Shown here: positions 1 to 6,940 of the stretch, one piece after another | Numbering within the stretch: the first letter of the stretch is position 1 | How the letters are laid out: every line of letters starts with the position of its first letter | Notes under the pieces: generated by a model | The model's database searches: none | Told to the model about the DNA's origin: nothing | The model's input: only the letters and a program-made list of their open reading frames with translations | Translations under genes and position numbers: made by a program | Assembly (NCBI GenBank): GCA_021405315.1 | Contig: QWIH01000028.1 | Span: forward strand, 1-44,946 | DNA: 44,946 nt | Direction of reading: 5' to 3' | Source of the DNA: Leptolyngbya sp. PLA1 | GTDB lineage: Bacteria; Planctomycetota; Phycisphaerae; Phycisphaerales; UBA1924

Positions 1-533
1 GTCGCCCCCATAGGACCCGGGGGACCTCCGGGTCCGGCAGGCCCCTGGGGCCCCGTCGTTCCGGGGACGCCCGCAGGACCCGCAGCCCCAGCCGGCCCGG
101 CAGGTCCGGCAGGGCCCTGGGGACCGGGCGGGCCTTGCGCACCCCCGTTGAGCGCGTACAGCGCGAACGGCGTCGGAAGGATCGACTGCCTCGGGAGCAA
201 CGTTCGGTAGCTGCCCGAGCCCGCCGGCTGTCTCACATCCATCTGCAGATAGCGTGCCTGGCCCGTGAAGGGGCCGACGCCGAAGTCCAGTTCGACGGCG
301 AACCTGCCGCTCGCGACGGGCACGTTGAGCGCCACCAGCGTGGAGGCAACGTTGGTGCCCCCGCTCGGCGCGTCCCAGAGCGAGAAACGGATGTCCGCCA
401 GGCCGGTCACGGGCGCCCCGTCGCGGTCCAGCACGCCCTGGTAGGTGAACGCGGAGCCGACCGGCTCCGCCGCGGCATCGCGGCTGACCATCACGAACAC
501 GATCGCGGCCGCCAGAACAGTTCTCATCTTCAT
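1..533 (-). CDS. Secreted collagen-like protein with AFTYQG module (3' end beyond the left edge)
   Basis: About 177 residues are visible and the reading frame runs off the left edge without a stop. The product opens with a short signal peptide (MKMRTVLAAAIVFVMV, cleavage probable near AAAEP) followed by an AFTYQG module of about 110 residues. From about residue 130 it becomes a collagen-like Gly-X-Y tract with many GPQGPAGP and GPPGP units. The module also contains FAVELDFG and the 'LPRQSILPTPFALYALNG' segment, both nearly repeated in the protein at 26728-27765, so these are paralogues. The start is the ATG at 533-531, preceded by AGGA at 8 nt; an ATG two codons later is possible. An inverted repeat overlaps the start codon. 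The protein is probably a secreted or surface matrix component; no enzymatic role is visible. Confidence 0.85.
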   Translation of the reverse strand, partial: MKMRTVLAAAIVFVMVSRDAAAEPVGSAFTYQGVLDRDGAPVTGLADIRFSLWDAPSGGTNVASTLVALNVPVASGRFAVELDFGVGPFTGQARYLQMDVRQPAGSGSYRTLLPRQSILPTPFALYALNGGAQGPPGPQGPAGPAGPAGAAGPAGVPGTTGPQGPAGPGGPPGPMGA

Positions 534-570
534 GGAGTGCGTCCTTGCGGGGCTAGAGCCCGCACTCCAT
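532..570. repeat. Perfect 10-bp inverted repeat over the start codon of the collagen-like gene
   Basis: ATGGAGTGCG at 532-541 is mirrored exactly by CGCACTCCAT at 561-570, with 19 nt between. In the leftward mRNA the 3' arm includes the first two bases of the AUG, and the AGGA Shine-Dalgarno-like sequence lies in the loop. A smaller GGGCT/AGCCC stem can form inside the loop. It could limit translation initiation or be an operator; either role is inference. Confidence 0.4.
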
Positions 571-667
571 TCGTCGGCCCGATGACCGGGTGAGGTTGGT
601 CTGCGCGGGCGCGCCGCCGCCCCGTGCCGGGCAACCGGTCCGCCGGCGCGTCCGAGAACCGACGTCT

Positions 668-1792
668 CTACTTGTACCGCCCGATCAGCTCCATGATCTT
701 GGGCTGGTTGCCCTCGATCTGCACCGACCGCCTCCACGCTCTCAGCGCTTCGCTCCGGGCGGCTTCGTCGGTCTGGTTGCTCCACACCCACTGGTTCATC
801 AGGCACACCCCCACGCCGTTCAGCGCCGGGTAGTGGTTCGGATCGATCTCGAGCGCCCTTCGATAACTCGTCAGGCTCTCGTCGTAGCGGCGAAGCCTGA
901 AGAGTCCGGCGCCCAGCCGTTCAAAGGCGTTCGCCGTCGGCTCGGTCTTCGTCAGTTGCTGGAGGGTGTTGACCATTTCCTCGTAGCGCCCCGTCCGGCC
1001 GAGGCTGTTCGCCAGGTTCAGCAGCAGCGGGCCAGAGAGCTCCGTGAGTTCCGCGGCCTGCTGGAACTCCACCACCGCCTCCGCATGACGGTCCAGCTCG
1101 CTGTAGATGGCGCCGAGGTTTGTGCGCGCCTCGGGGCTCTGGCCGTTGATGGAGACAGCCTTCTGGGCGTACGCAAGGCCCTCGCCCGGCTCGCCGAGCT
1201 GCAGATACGTCGTGCCCAGGTTGAGGTTGGCGTTGAAATCTTCCGGACGCAGCGTGAGGGCCCGCAAATACGCACGGACCGCGTCGGAATACCGACCGAG
1301 GAGTTGCAGCGTCAGGCCGTGAAGGTACTGCGCCTGGAAGTTGCCCGGCTCGAGCGCCGCGGCCTGCGCGTACCGCTTCTCCGCCGCCGCGTAGTCCCCG
1401 CGCTGCCGGTAGATGTCCGCGGCTCCGAGGTATGCCGTCGTGAGCCTCGGGTTGATCTCGATGGCCTTCTCGAACTCGACGAGCGCCTCGTCGACAAACC
1501 CCTGGTCCCGCAGAACCGTCGCCCGCTCCACGTTGGGCTGTCCGGGCACCGGCGACCCGGAGGCACTCGGCTTCACGCCCGTCGAAACCGTCCCCGAGTC
1601 CCGGGCCGTTGGGCCCGAAGCGCCCGAGCCACCCGCGGTGACCGCCGGGGGCTTGCCGGTGTGGGCAGGGTCCACCGTCGCGGGCTTGGCCCCGGGGCGC
1701 CGGGGAACCCTCGCGTCCAGGGACTGACACCCGACGAGCGCACCAGACACACACACGGCGGCCACCGCCGCGCACATTGATCGCTTGCCCAT
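668..1792 (-). CDS. TPR-repeat lipoprotein
   Basis: This is a predicted lipoprotein of 374 residues made almost wholly of tetratricopeptide repeats. The N-terminus MGKRSM is followed by a hydrophobic stretch and a lipobox (GALVGC), which fits signal peptidase II processing. After a Pro/Gly/Ala-rich linker of about 70 residues come roughly eight TPR units, for example AEKRYAQAAALEPGN and LTSYRRALEIDPNH. Such arrays act as protein-protein scaffolds in the periplasm or at the membrane; the partner is unknown. An ATG six codons upstream (1810) is also possible, but ATG 1792 has a better spaced GAAAGGG ahead of it. The longer open frame to 1903 has no signal-peptide logic. The next gene upstream on the same strand is the UbiD-family decarboxylase, 128 bp away, with no evident functional link. 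Confidence 0.85.
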   Translation of the reverse strand: MGKRSMCAAVAAVCVSGALVGCQSLDARVPRRPGAKPATVDPAHTGKPPAVTAGGSGASGPTARDSGTVSTGVKPSASGSPVPGQPNVERATVLRDQGFVDEALVEFEKAIEINPRLTTAYLGAADIYRQRGDYAAAEKRYAQAAALEPGNFQAQYLHGLTLQLLGRYSDAVRAYLRALTLRPEDFNANLNLGTTYLQLGEPGEGLAYAQKAVSINGQSPEARTNLGAIYSELDRHAEAVVEFQQAAELTELSGPLLLNLANSLGRTGRYEEMVNTLQQLTKTEPTANAFERLGAGLFRLRRYDESLTSYRRALEIDPNHYPALNGVGVCLMNQWVWSNQTDEAARSEALRAWRRSVQIEGNQPKIMELIGRYK

Positions 1793-1920
1793 GCTGACCG
1801 GCCCTTTCATCCACTGATCAACCCGGCGGGAGTACGAACGCCAGGTCGAGGTCGATCGGCAACATCGGCAACTTCCCGCGTGCCGCTCCCCCGATTTGTC
1901 CATCGGAACCGAACAGAAGT

Positions 1921-3963
1921 CTAGCGATGCCCCACGACCTGTGCCTCGATCTCATCCCACTTCGCGCCCACCCGCGCCCGTACCGCGGTGTTCCACTTGA
2001 GAATCGGGGGCCAGTCCCGCACCGCAAAGCCGTGAGCCTCATCGCCCGGCATCTTCGGTGTGGCGTCCACAAACCACACACCCGAACGCACTTGGGCGTC
2101 TCGCCCCGCGTCGCTGTGTGCCAGCCAGTGAAAGAGCGCCGTCTCGGGGTCCCCGATGTCCACGTCGCTGCCCACCACAACCACGAACCGCGGCAGGCCC
2201 GGCACCGCCGCCAAGCGCTCGATCACCTCCCGGCCCTGTCCCGGGCGTCGCTTCTCCGCCGCCACCAGCAGCCACCCGGACCCCGCCCAGGCCTCCGCCG
2301 CTCCGGTCACCCCCGGCAGCCCCTTGACAAGGCTCAGCAACTCGGGCGTGACCGCGCACGCCGCCGGCGAGTCCGGCCCGCCCAACGCCGCTTCCGCGGG
2401 CCAGCGCGCGGTGCAGTCAAACCCGAGCTTGGTGCCCGCGCCCAGCACCGGCGCCGCGTGGTCGAGAATGTCCAGCGGTCCACGGACCTGCTCGAGGTCC
2501 GTCGCGGGCCGGCAGTTCGCCGCCGCGGCCCGAAGCACCTCCGCCGTGTCGTGCACGTTCACGTCCTCGTCGACGACGAAGATGGTCTTGGTCCAGGACA
2601 TCTGCCCCGCACCCCACACGCCGTGCATCAGTCGCCGGGCCTGCAACGGGTAGCTCTTCTTCACCTTGAGGAAGGCGCAGTTGTGGAACGCGCCGAACGC
2701 TGGAAGGTCGTAGTCCTCGACGTCCGGGAGAATCGTGCGCAGCAGGGGGAGGAACAGACGCTCCGTCGCCTTTCCCAGAAAGTAATCCTCCTGCACCGGG
2801 AGCCCGACGACCGTCGTCGGATAGATCGGGTCACGCCGGCACGTGACCGCGCTGACCTCCAGGATGGGGTAGCGGTCGGGCAGGGAGTAGAACCCGGTGT
2901 GGTCCCCGAAGGGCCCCTCGAACACCGCCCCCGGTCCGATGGGACCGTCGCGCCTCGGGTCAAAGCCGATGTGGCCCGCCTCGTGACTCACCCAGCCCTC
3001 GATGACGATCTCCGCGTTCGCGGGTACCCACAAGGGCACGCTCCGCGCACGCACCATCTCGATGCCCCGCCCGTTCAGATAGCCAGCGAGCAGCAGTTCG
3101 CTGATGCCGGGGGGCAGCGGCGCTGTCGCGGCATACGGGAGCACGCTCTCGCCTCCGAGCGCGATCGCTACCGGCATCGGCCGGCCCAGCGCCTTCCAAC
3201 TCCGCCAGTGCCGTGCCCCGTCGTGGTGCACGTGCCAGTGCATCGCGAGCCGCTTCGGGCCCAGGAGCTGGGCGCGGTACATCCCGATGTTGTGACTCGC
3301 GGGCTTGGGATCGTCCAGGTCGTCCGCGTGGATGGTGTGCACGCCCCCGAGCGTGATGTACCGCCCGCGATAGAGCTGGTCCCACTCCGGGCCCGCGCCC
3401 AGCCCCGGGATGCCATCGTTCACTCCCGTCGGGTACCCCACCGACGCGTAGTCACCGTCCAAAGGCCAGCACCTGATGAGCGGCAGGCGGCAGAGGTCCA
3501 CTGCCTCCCCCTCCACCACCACCTCCTGGCACGGCCCCGGCCCCTTGCGGCGCTTCGGGGGTGTGCGCAGCAGGGGCAGCACCCGCCTGAGGAAACTGAC
3601 CGCCTCGCGCAGCGACCGGGGCGGCGCGGGTTTCACCAGTTCGCCGATCTTCGCCGCCAGGTCGTCGAGTCCCCGCGTCGCCCCCAGCGCCATCTGCACC
3701 CGCCGGTAGGAGCCGAACGCGTTGATGAGCACCGGCGTCGGAGAGCCCTCGACATTCTCGAAGAGCAGCGCCTTGCCCCCAAGATGGGCGTGCGCCGGGT
3801 CGTTGTGCCGGTCCCCGGAGGCCGGGCTGCCGGGCGCCGCGAGCTTCGACACGCGGTCCGCGATCGCGGAGATCTCCAGAACCGGCGACACCCGCGTCCG
3901 CACGCGGGCCAGTTCGCCCGCCCGGTCCAGCGCACCGACAAACTCGCGGAGGTTTGCGTACAT
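1921..3963 (-). CDS. UbiD-family prenylated-FMN decarboxylase (menaquinone-type)
   Basis: The 680-residue product has the hallmarks of UbiD-type non-oxidative decarboxylases, which use prenylated FMN. Family-like blocks include NIGMYRAQLLGPKRLAMHWH, a segment around PILEVSAVTCRRDPIYPTTV followed by GLPVQEDYFLGKATERLFLP, and the C-terminal FVDATPKMPGDEAHGF. In bacteria this family decarboxylates aromatic intermediates of ubiquinone or, via futalosine, menaquinone synthesis; the latter is more likely in a planctomycete, but the substrate cannot be fixed here. The protein is longer than E. coli UbiD (about 500 aa), with an enlarged C-terminal part. The start is ATG at 3963 (MYANLREFV, the usual family beginning); the frame stays open further upstream but runs into the divergent methyltransferase gene. 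No ubiX is in the window. Confidence 0.9.
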   Translation of the reverse strand: MYANLREFVGALDRAGELARVRTRVSPVLEISAIADRVSKLAAPGSPASGDRHNDPAHAHLGGKALLFENVEGSPTPVLINAFGSYRRVQMALGATRGLDDLAAKIGELVKPAPPRSLREAVSFLRRVLPLLRTPPKRRKGPGPCQEVVVEGEAVDLCRLPLIRCWPLDGDYASVGYPTGVNDGIPGLGAGPEWDQLYRGRYITLGGVHTIHADDLDDPKPASHNIGMYRAQLLGPKRLAMHWHVHHDGARHWRSWKALGRPMPVAIALGGESVLPYAATAPLPPGISELLLAGYLNGRGIEMVRARSVPLWVPANAEIVIEGWVSHEAGHIGFDPRRDGPIGPGAVFEGPFGDHTGFYSLPDRYPILEVSAVTCRRDPIYPTTVVGLPVQEDYFLGKATERLFLPLLRTILPDVEDYDLPAFGAFHNCAFLKVKKSYPLQARRLMHGVWGAGQMSWTKTIFVVDEDVNVHDTAEVLRAAAANCRPATDLEQVRGPLDILDHAAPVLGAGTKLGFDCTARWPAEAALGGPDSPAACAVTPELLSLVKGLPGVTGAAEAWAGSGWLLVAAEKRRPGQGREVIERLAAVPGLPRFVVVVGSDVDIGDPETALFHWLAHSDAGRDAQVRSGVWFVDATPKMPGDEAHGFAVRDWPPILKWNTAVRARVGAKWDEIEAQVVGHR

Positions 3964-3977
3964 TCGTCCGACAGCGT

Positions 3978-4619
3978 ATGAGCGACACGCCCCACAAGCC
4001 CGACCTCCTGCCCGCCCACGTCTACGCCGGCCGCCGCGACTGGCGAGGGTACTTCGATGCCCTCGCCTCGCTCCCCCCGCGGGACACGCTCCTCCGGGCC
4101 CTGGCCCTCCGCGCGGGACCACCGGGCCACGCCCTGGATGTCGGGTGCGGCGACGGGCGCGACGCGGCCCACCTCGCCTCCCTGGGCTGGACAGTCCTCG
4201 CGATCGATTCTTCCGAAGAAGGTCTGCGCCGCCTCCACGAACGCCTCTCCCCAGACCTCCGCGCTCGCGTACGCACGCAACTCGCGCCCTTCGACCGCAT
4301 GACGCCGGAGCCGGCCGACCTTGTCTGCGCCTCGTTCTCGCTCCCCTTCTGCGAGCCGGCGCACTTCCCTGCGCTGTGGCAGAGCATCACCTCCTCCCTC
4401 CGGCCCGGGGGCTTCTTCGCGGGTCAGCTCTTCGGTGATCGCGATGACTGGGCCTCGCTCCCGGACCGCACGCACCACTCGCCAGACGCCGCCAGGGCGC
4501 TCTTCCGGGACTTTGACATCCTCTTCTGGCAGGAGGAAGACCGCGAGAGCCGCGTGGACCCGGCTCGGCACCCGAAGCACTGGCACGTCTACCACATCGT
4601 CGCGAGAAAGCGGGCATGA
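3978..4619 (+). CDS. Class I SAM-dependent methyltransferase
   Basis: The 213-residue protein has the Rossmann-fold SAM-binding core. Motif I is ALDVGCGDGRDAAHLASLGW (about residues 52-71), followed by the acidic end of strand 2 (AIDSS) and a motif resembling post-I/II near PADLVCASFSLPFCEP, with the late 'LRPGGFFAGQLFG' element. This is closest in style to TehB/NodS-like small-molecule methyltransferases; the substrate is unknown. ATG 3978 is the start; an upstream in-frame alternative at 3954 would overlap the divergent UbiD-family gene. Only 14 bp separate the two divergent start codons, so promoters for each must lie inside the other gene, or the messages have very short leaders. Confidence 0.85.
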   Translation: MSDTPHKPDLLPAHVYAGRRDWRGYFDALASLPPRDTLLRALALRAGPPGHALDVGCGDGRDAAHLASLGWTVLAIDSSEEGLRRLHERLSPDLRARVRTQLAPFDRMTPEPADLVCASFSLPFCEPAHFPALWQSITSSLRPGGFFAGQLFGDRDDWASLPDRTHHSPDAARALFRDFDILFWQEEDRESRVDPARHPKHWHVYHIVARKRA

Positions 4620-4702
4620 GCAGCGCCGGGCACGCTGCCTAGGCTTGCCGATCGTTTCGCCGGGCCGATCCCGGCCTCGCAGCACGGTCTTTCGGGGAAC
4701 CC

Positions 4703-5749
4703 ATGACCTCATCCTCCTGGGCGATCGACCTCACACACGTCGAGAAGGTCTACAAGGGCAAGGTGCACGCGCTCCGCGGCATCGAGATGCGCGTCCACGC
4801 CGGCGAAGTCTTCGGCCTCCTCGGGCCCAACGGCGCCGGAAAGAGCACCCTCGTCAAGATCCTCATGACCGTCATCCGCGCCACCCGCGCCGACGGCACC
4901 ATGCTCGGCCGCCCCATCGGCGACAAGGCCACCCTCGCTCGCGTCGGCTATCTCCCGGAGCACCACCGCTTCCCGGAATACCTCACCGGCGGCCAGGTCC
5001 TCGACTTCTTCGGCGCGCTCTCCGGCGTCCCCCGCGCGGAACGCCGCAAACGCAGCGACGAACTCCTCGACCTCGTCGGCATGACCAACTGGCGGAATCA
5101 CCGTGTCAAGGGTTACTCCAAGGGCATGCGCCAGCGCATCGGAATCGCGCAGGCCCTCATGAGCGACCCGGACCTGGTGATCCTCGACGAGCCCACCGAC
5201 GGCGTGGATCCCGTCGGCCGGCGAGACATCCGGGGAATGGTCTCCAGGCTCCGAGAACGGGGAAAGACGGTCTTCCTCAACTCCCACCTGCTCAGCGAGC
5301 TCGAAATGGTCTGCGACCGGGTGGCCATCCTCGTCCAGGGTCGCGTCGCCAGCCAGGGCACCGTGGATGACCTCACCCGCTTCCGGCAGTTCTACGAGAT
5401 CGAGGTCGTTCCAACTCCCTCCGGCCCAGCCGCGGACCTCCTCCGCGCATGCCTTCCCGCAGACGCGGCCGCAACGCTCTCGCCCGTCGGCGGAGGACGC
5501 ACCGCCCTGCGAGGACAACTGACCGCGTCAACCTGGATCGAGCTCGACTGCGCGACGCTCCGCGTCGGAACGCAGGACCCCGCGACGGTCGCGCCCCTCA
5601 TCGACCGCGTGCGGGCCTCCGGACTGACGCTCCGGGCGCTCCGCCCCGTCAGGCCGTCACTCGAAGACCTCTTCATGGAAGCCGTCACCGACCCGACCAC
5701 CGGCCGGACCAAGCTGCCCGGCGCCGAGTCCGCGGAGGCCCGCCCATGA
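4703..5749 (+). CDS. ABC transporter ATP-binding protein (exporter type)
   Basis: This 348-residue nucleotide-binding subunit has Walker A GPNGAGKST (residues 41-49), signature YSKGMRQRI (138-146), Walker B LVILDEPTDGVDP (158-170) and an H-loop in the NSHLLSELE segment. The LDEPTDGVDP form and the roughly 120-residue C-terminal extension after the ATPase core are typical of ABC-2 type exporters (drug, lipid or polysaccharide export). Its stop overlaps the start of the permease gene by ATGA, so the two are translationally coupled and presumably form one transporter. The substrate is not evident from sequence. Confidence 0.93.
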   Translation: MTSSSWAIDLTHVEKVYKGKVHALRGIEMRVHAGEVFGLLGPNGAGKSTLVKILMTVIRATRADGTMLGRPIGDKATLARVGYLPEHHRFPEYLTGGQVLDFFGALSGVPRAERRKRSDELLDLVGMTNWRNHRVKGYSKGMRQRIGIAQALMSDPDLVILDEPTDGVDPVGRRDIRGMVSRLRERGKTVFLNSHLLSELEMVCDRVAILVQGRVASQGTVDDLTRFRQFYEIEVVPTPSGPAADLLRACLPADAAATLSPVGGGRTALRGQLTASTWIELDCATLRVGTQDPATVAPLIDRVRASGLTLRALRPVRPSLEDLFMEAVTDPTTGRTKLPGAESAEARP

Positions 5750-6933
5750 CGCAGACCCTCGCCCTCCTCCTCGACGCCTACCGCGAGCTCTCCGCCAAGA
5801 AACTCTTCTGGCTGGTGCTCATGCTCTCCGGGCTGGTCGTCGGCGTCTTCGCCCTCCTGGGCATCACGCCCGAGGGCGTGCAACTCGCCGTCTGGAACAT
5901 CGGCGACTTCGGCGGGTTCGTCAACAGCGACAACATCCCGCCCGCCATGTTCTACAAGGCCATGTTCTCCGGCCTCGGCATCAAGTTCTGGCTCACGTGG
6001 ATCGCGAGCATCCTCGCACTCGTCTCCACCGCCAGCCTCATCCCGGATTTCATCGCCGGCGGCGCCATCGAGCTCTCGCTCTCAAAGCCCATCTCGCGCC
6101 TGCGCCTCTTCCTCACCAAGTACTTCAGCGGGCTCCTCTTCGTCGCCCTCCAGGTCACCATCTTCTCCGCCGCCTCGTTCCTGGTCATCGGCCTCCGCGG
6201 CGGCGAGTGGCTCCCGGGCGTCTTCCTCGCCATCCCCGTCGTCGTCATCTTCTTCAGCTACCTGTACTCGTTCTGCGCGCTCGTCGGCCTCATCACCCGG
6301 TCCACCATCGCGGCGCTCCTGCTCACCCTCCTCTTCTGGGTCTTCCTCTTCTGCCTCAACATCACCGATCAGACGCTCATCCAGGGACGCGAACTCAACG
6401 CCATGCGGTCGGAGGCCATCGCCAAGCAGATCGAACGCATGGAAAAGAGCGCCGACGACCAGTTGAGGCGTGACCTCATCACCGAAAAGGTGTCCATGGG
6501 CGAGCCCCGCGAGCAGGCCGAGGCCGAGGCCCGAGAGGCGACCTTCACGCCCGAACAGCGCGAGCAGGCCAACCCGAAGCTCGCCGACGCCCGCGAAGAC
6601 CTGAACAAGACGCGTGACAACGCCCCCTCCTGGGCACGGGCCGCACAGGCCGCCCGCATCGCAAAGACCTTCTTCCCGAAGACCACCGAAACCACCGACC
6701 TCCTCGAGCGCGTCCTCGTGCAGGACATGAACCTCGACACCGCCGACGAAGAGCCGGACAACAACGTGCCGAGCTGGATGCGTCTGTCACGCGCCGACCA
6801 GCAGAAACTGGCCCAGCGCATCCAGGCCGCGTTCCGCCAGCGCAGCGTCTGGTGGGTGCTCGGCACCTCGCTGGGCTTCGAGGCCCTGGTGCTGGGCATC
6901 GCGAGCTGGGTCTTCGTGAAGCGGGACTTCTAG
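5746..6933 (+). CDS. ABC-2 type transporter permease with large extracytoplasmic insert
   Basis: The 395-residue membrane protein begins at ATG 5746, overlapping the ATPase stop. Six hydrophobic segments are visible at about residues 21-41, 82-100, 127-149, 158-178, 186-205 and 371-390. Between the fifth and sixth lies a charged, Glu/Ala/Arg-rich and probably helical insert of about 160 residues (207-368), predicted outside if the N-terminus is inside. A conserved-looking cytoplasmic segment GAIELSLSKPISRLRLFL sits between TM2 and TM3. It should be the membrane partner of the preceding ATPase. The frame is open upstream to 5449, but that part is the out-of-frame shadow of the ATPase gene. It ends 7 bp before the convergent kinase gene. 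Confidence 0.88.
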   Translation: MTQTLALLLDAYRELSAKKLFWLVLMLSGLVVGVFALLGITPEGVQLAVWNIGDFGGFVNSDNIPPAMFYKAMFSGLGIKFWLTWIASILALVSTASLIPDFIAGGAIELSLSKPISRLRLFLTKYFSGLLFVALQVTIFSAASFLVIGLRGGEWLPGVFLAIPVVVIFFSYLYSFCALVGLITRSTIAALLLTLLFWVFLFCLNITDQTLIQGRELNAMRSEAIAKQIERMEKSADDQLRRDLITEKVSMGEPREQAEAEAREATFTPEQREQANPKLADAREDLNKTRDNAPSWARAAQAARIAKTFFPKTTETTDLLERVLVQDMNLDTADEEPDNNVPSWMRLSRADQQKLAQRIQAAFRQRSVWWVLGTSLGFEALVLGIASWVFVKRDF

Positions 6934-6940
6934 ATCAGCC

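Noticed and set aside
1927..3981. 684-residue rightward open frame antisense to the UbiD-family gene
   Set aside because: Composition is Arg/His/Pro-rich with no domain; it is a shadow of the real gene on the other strand.
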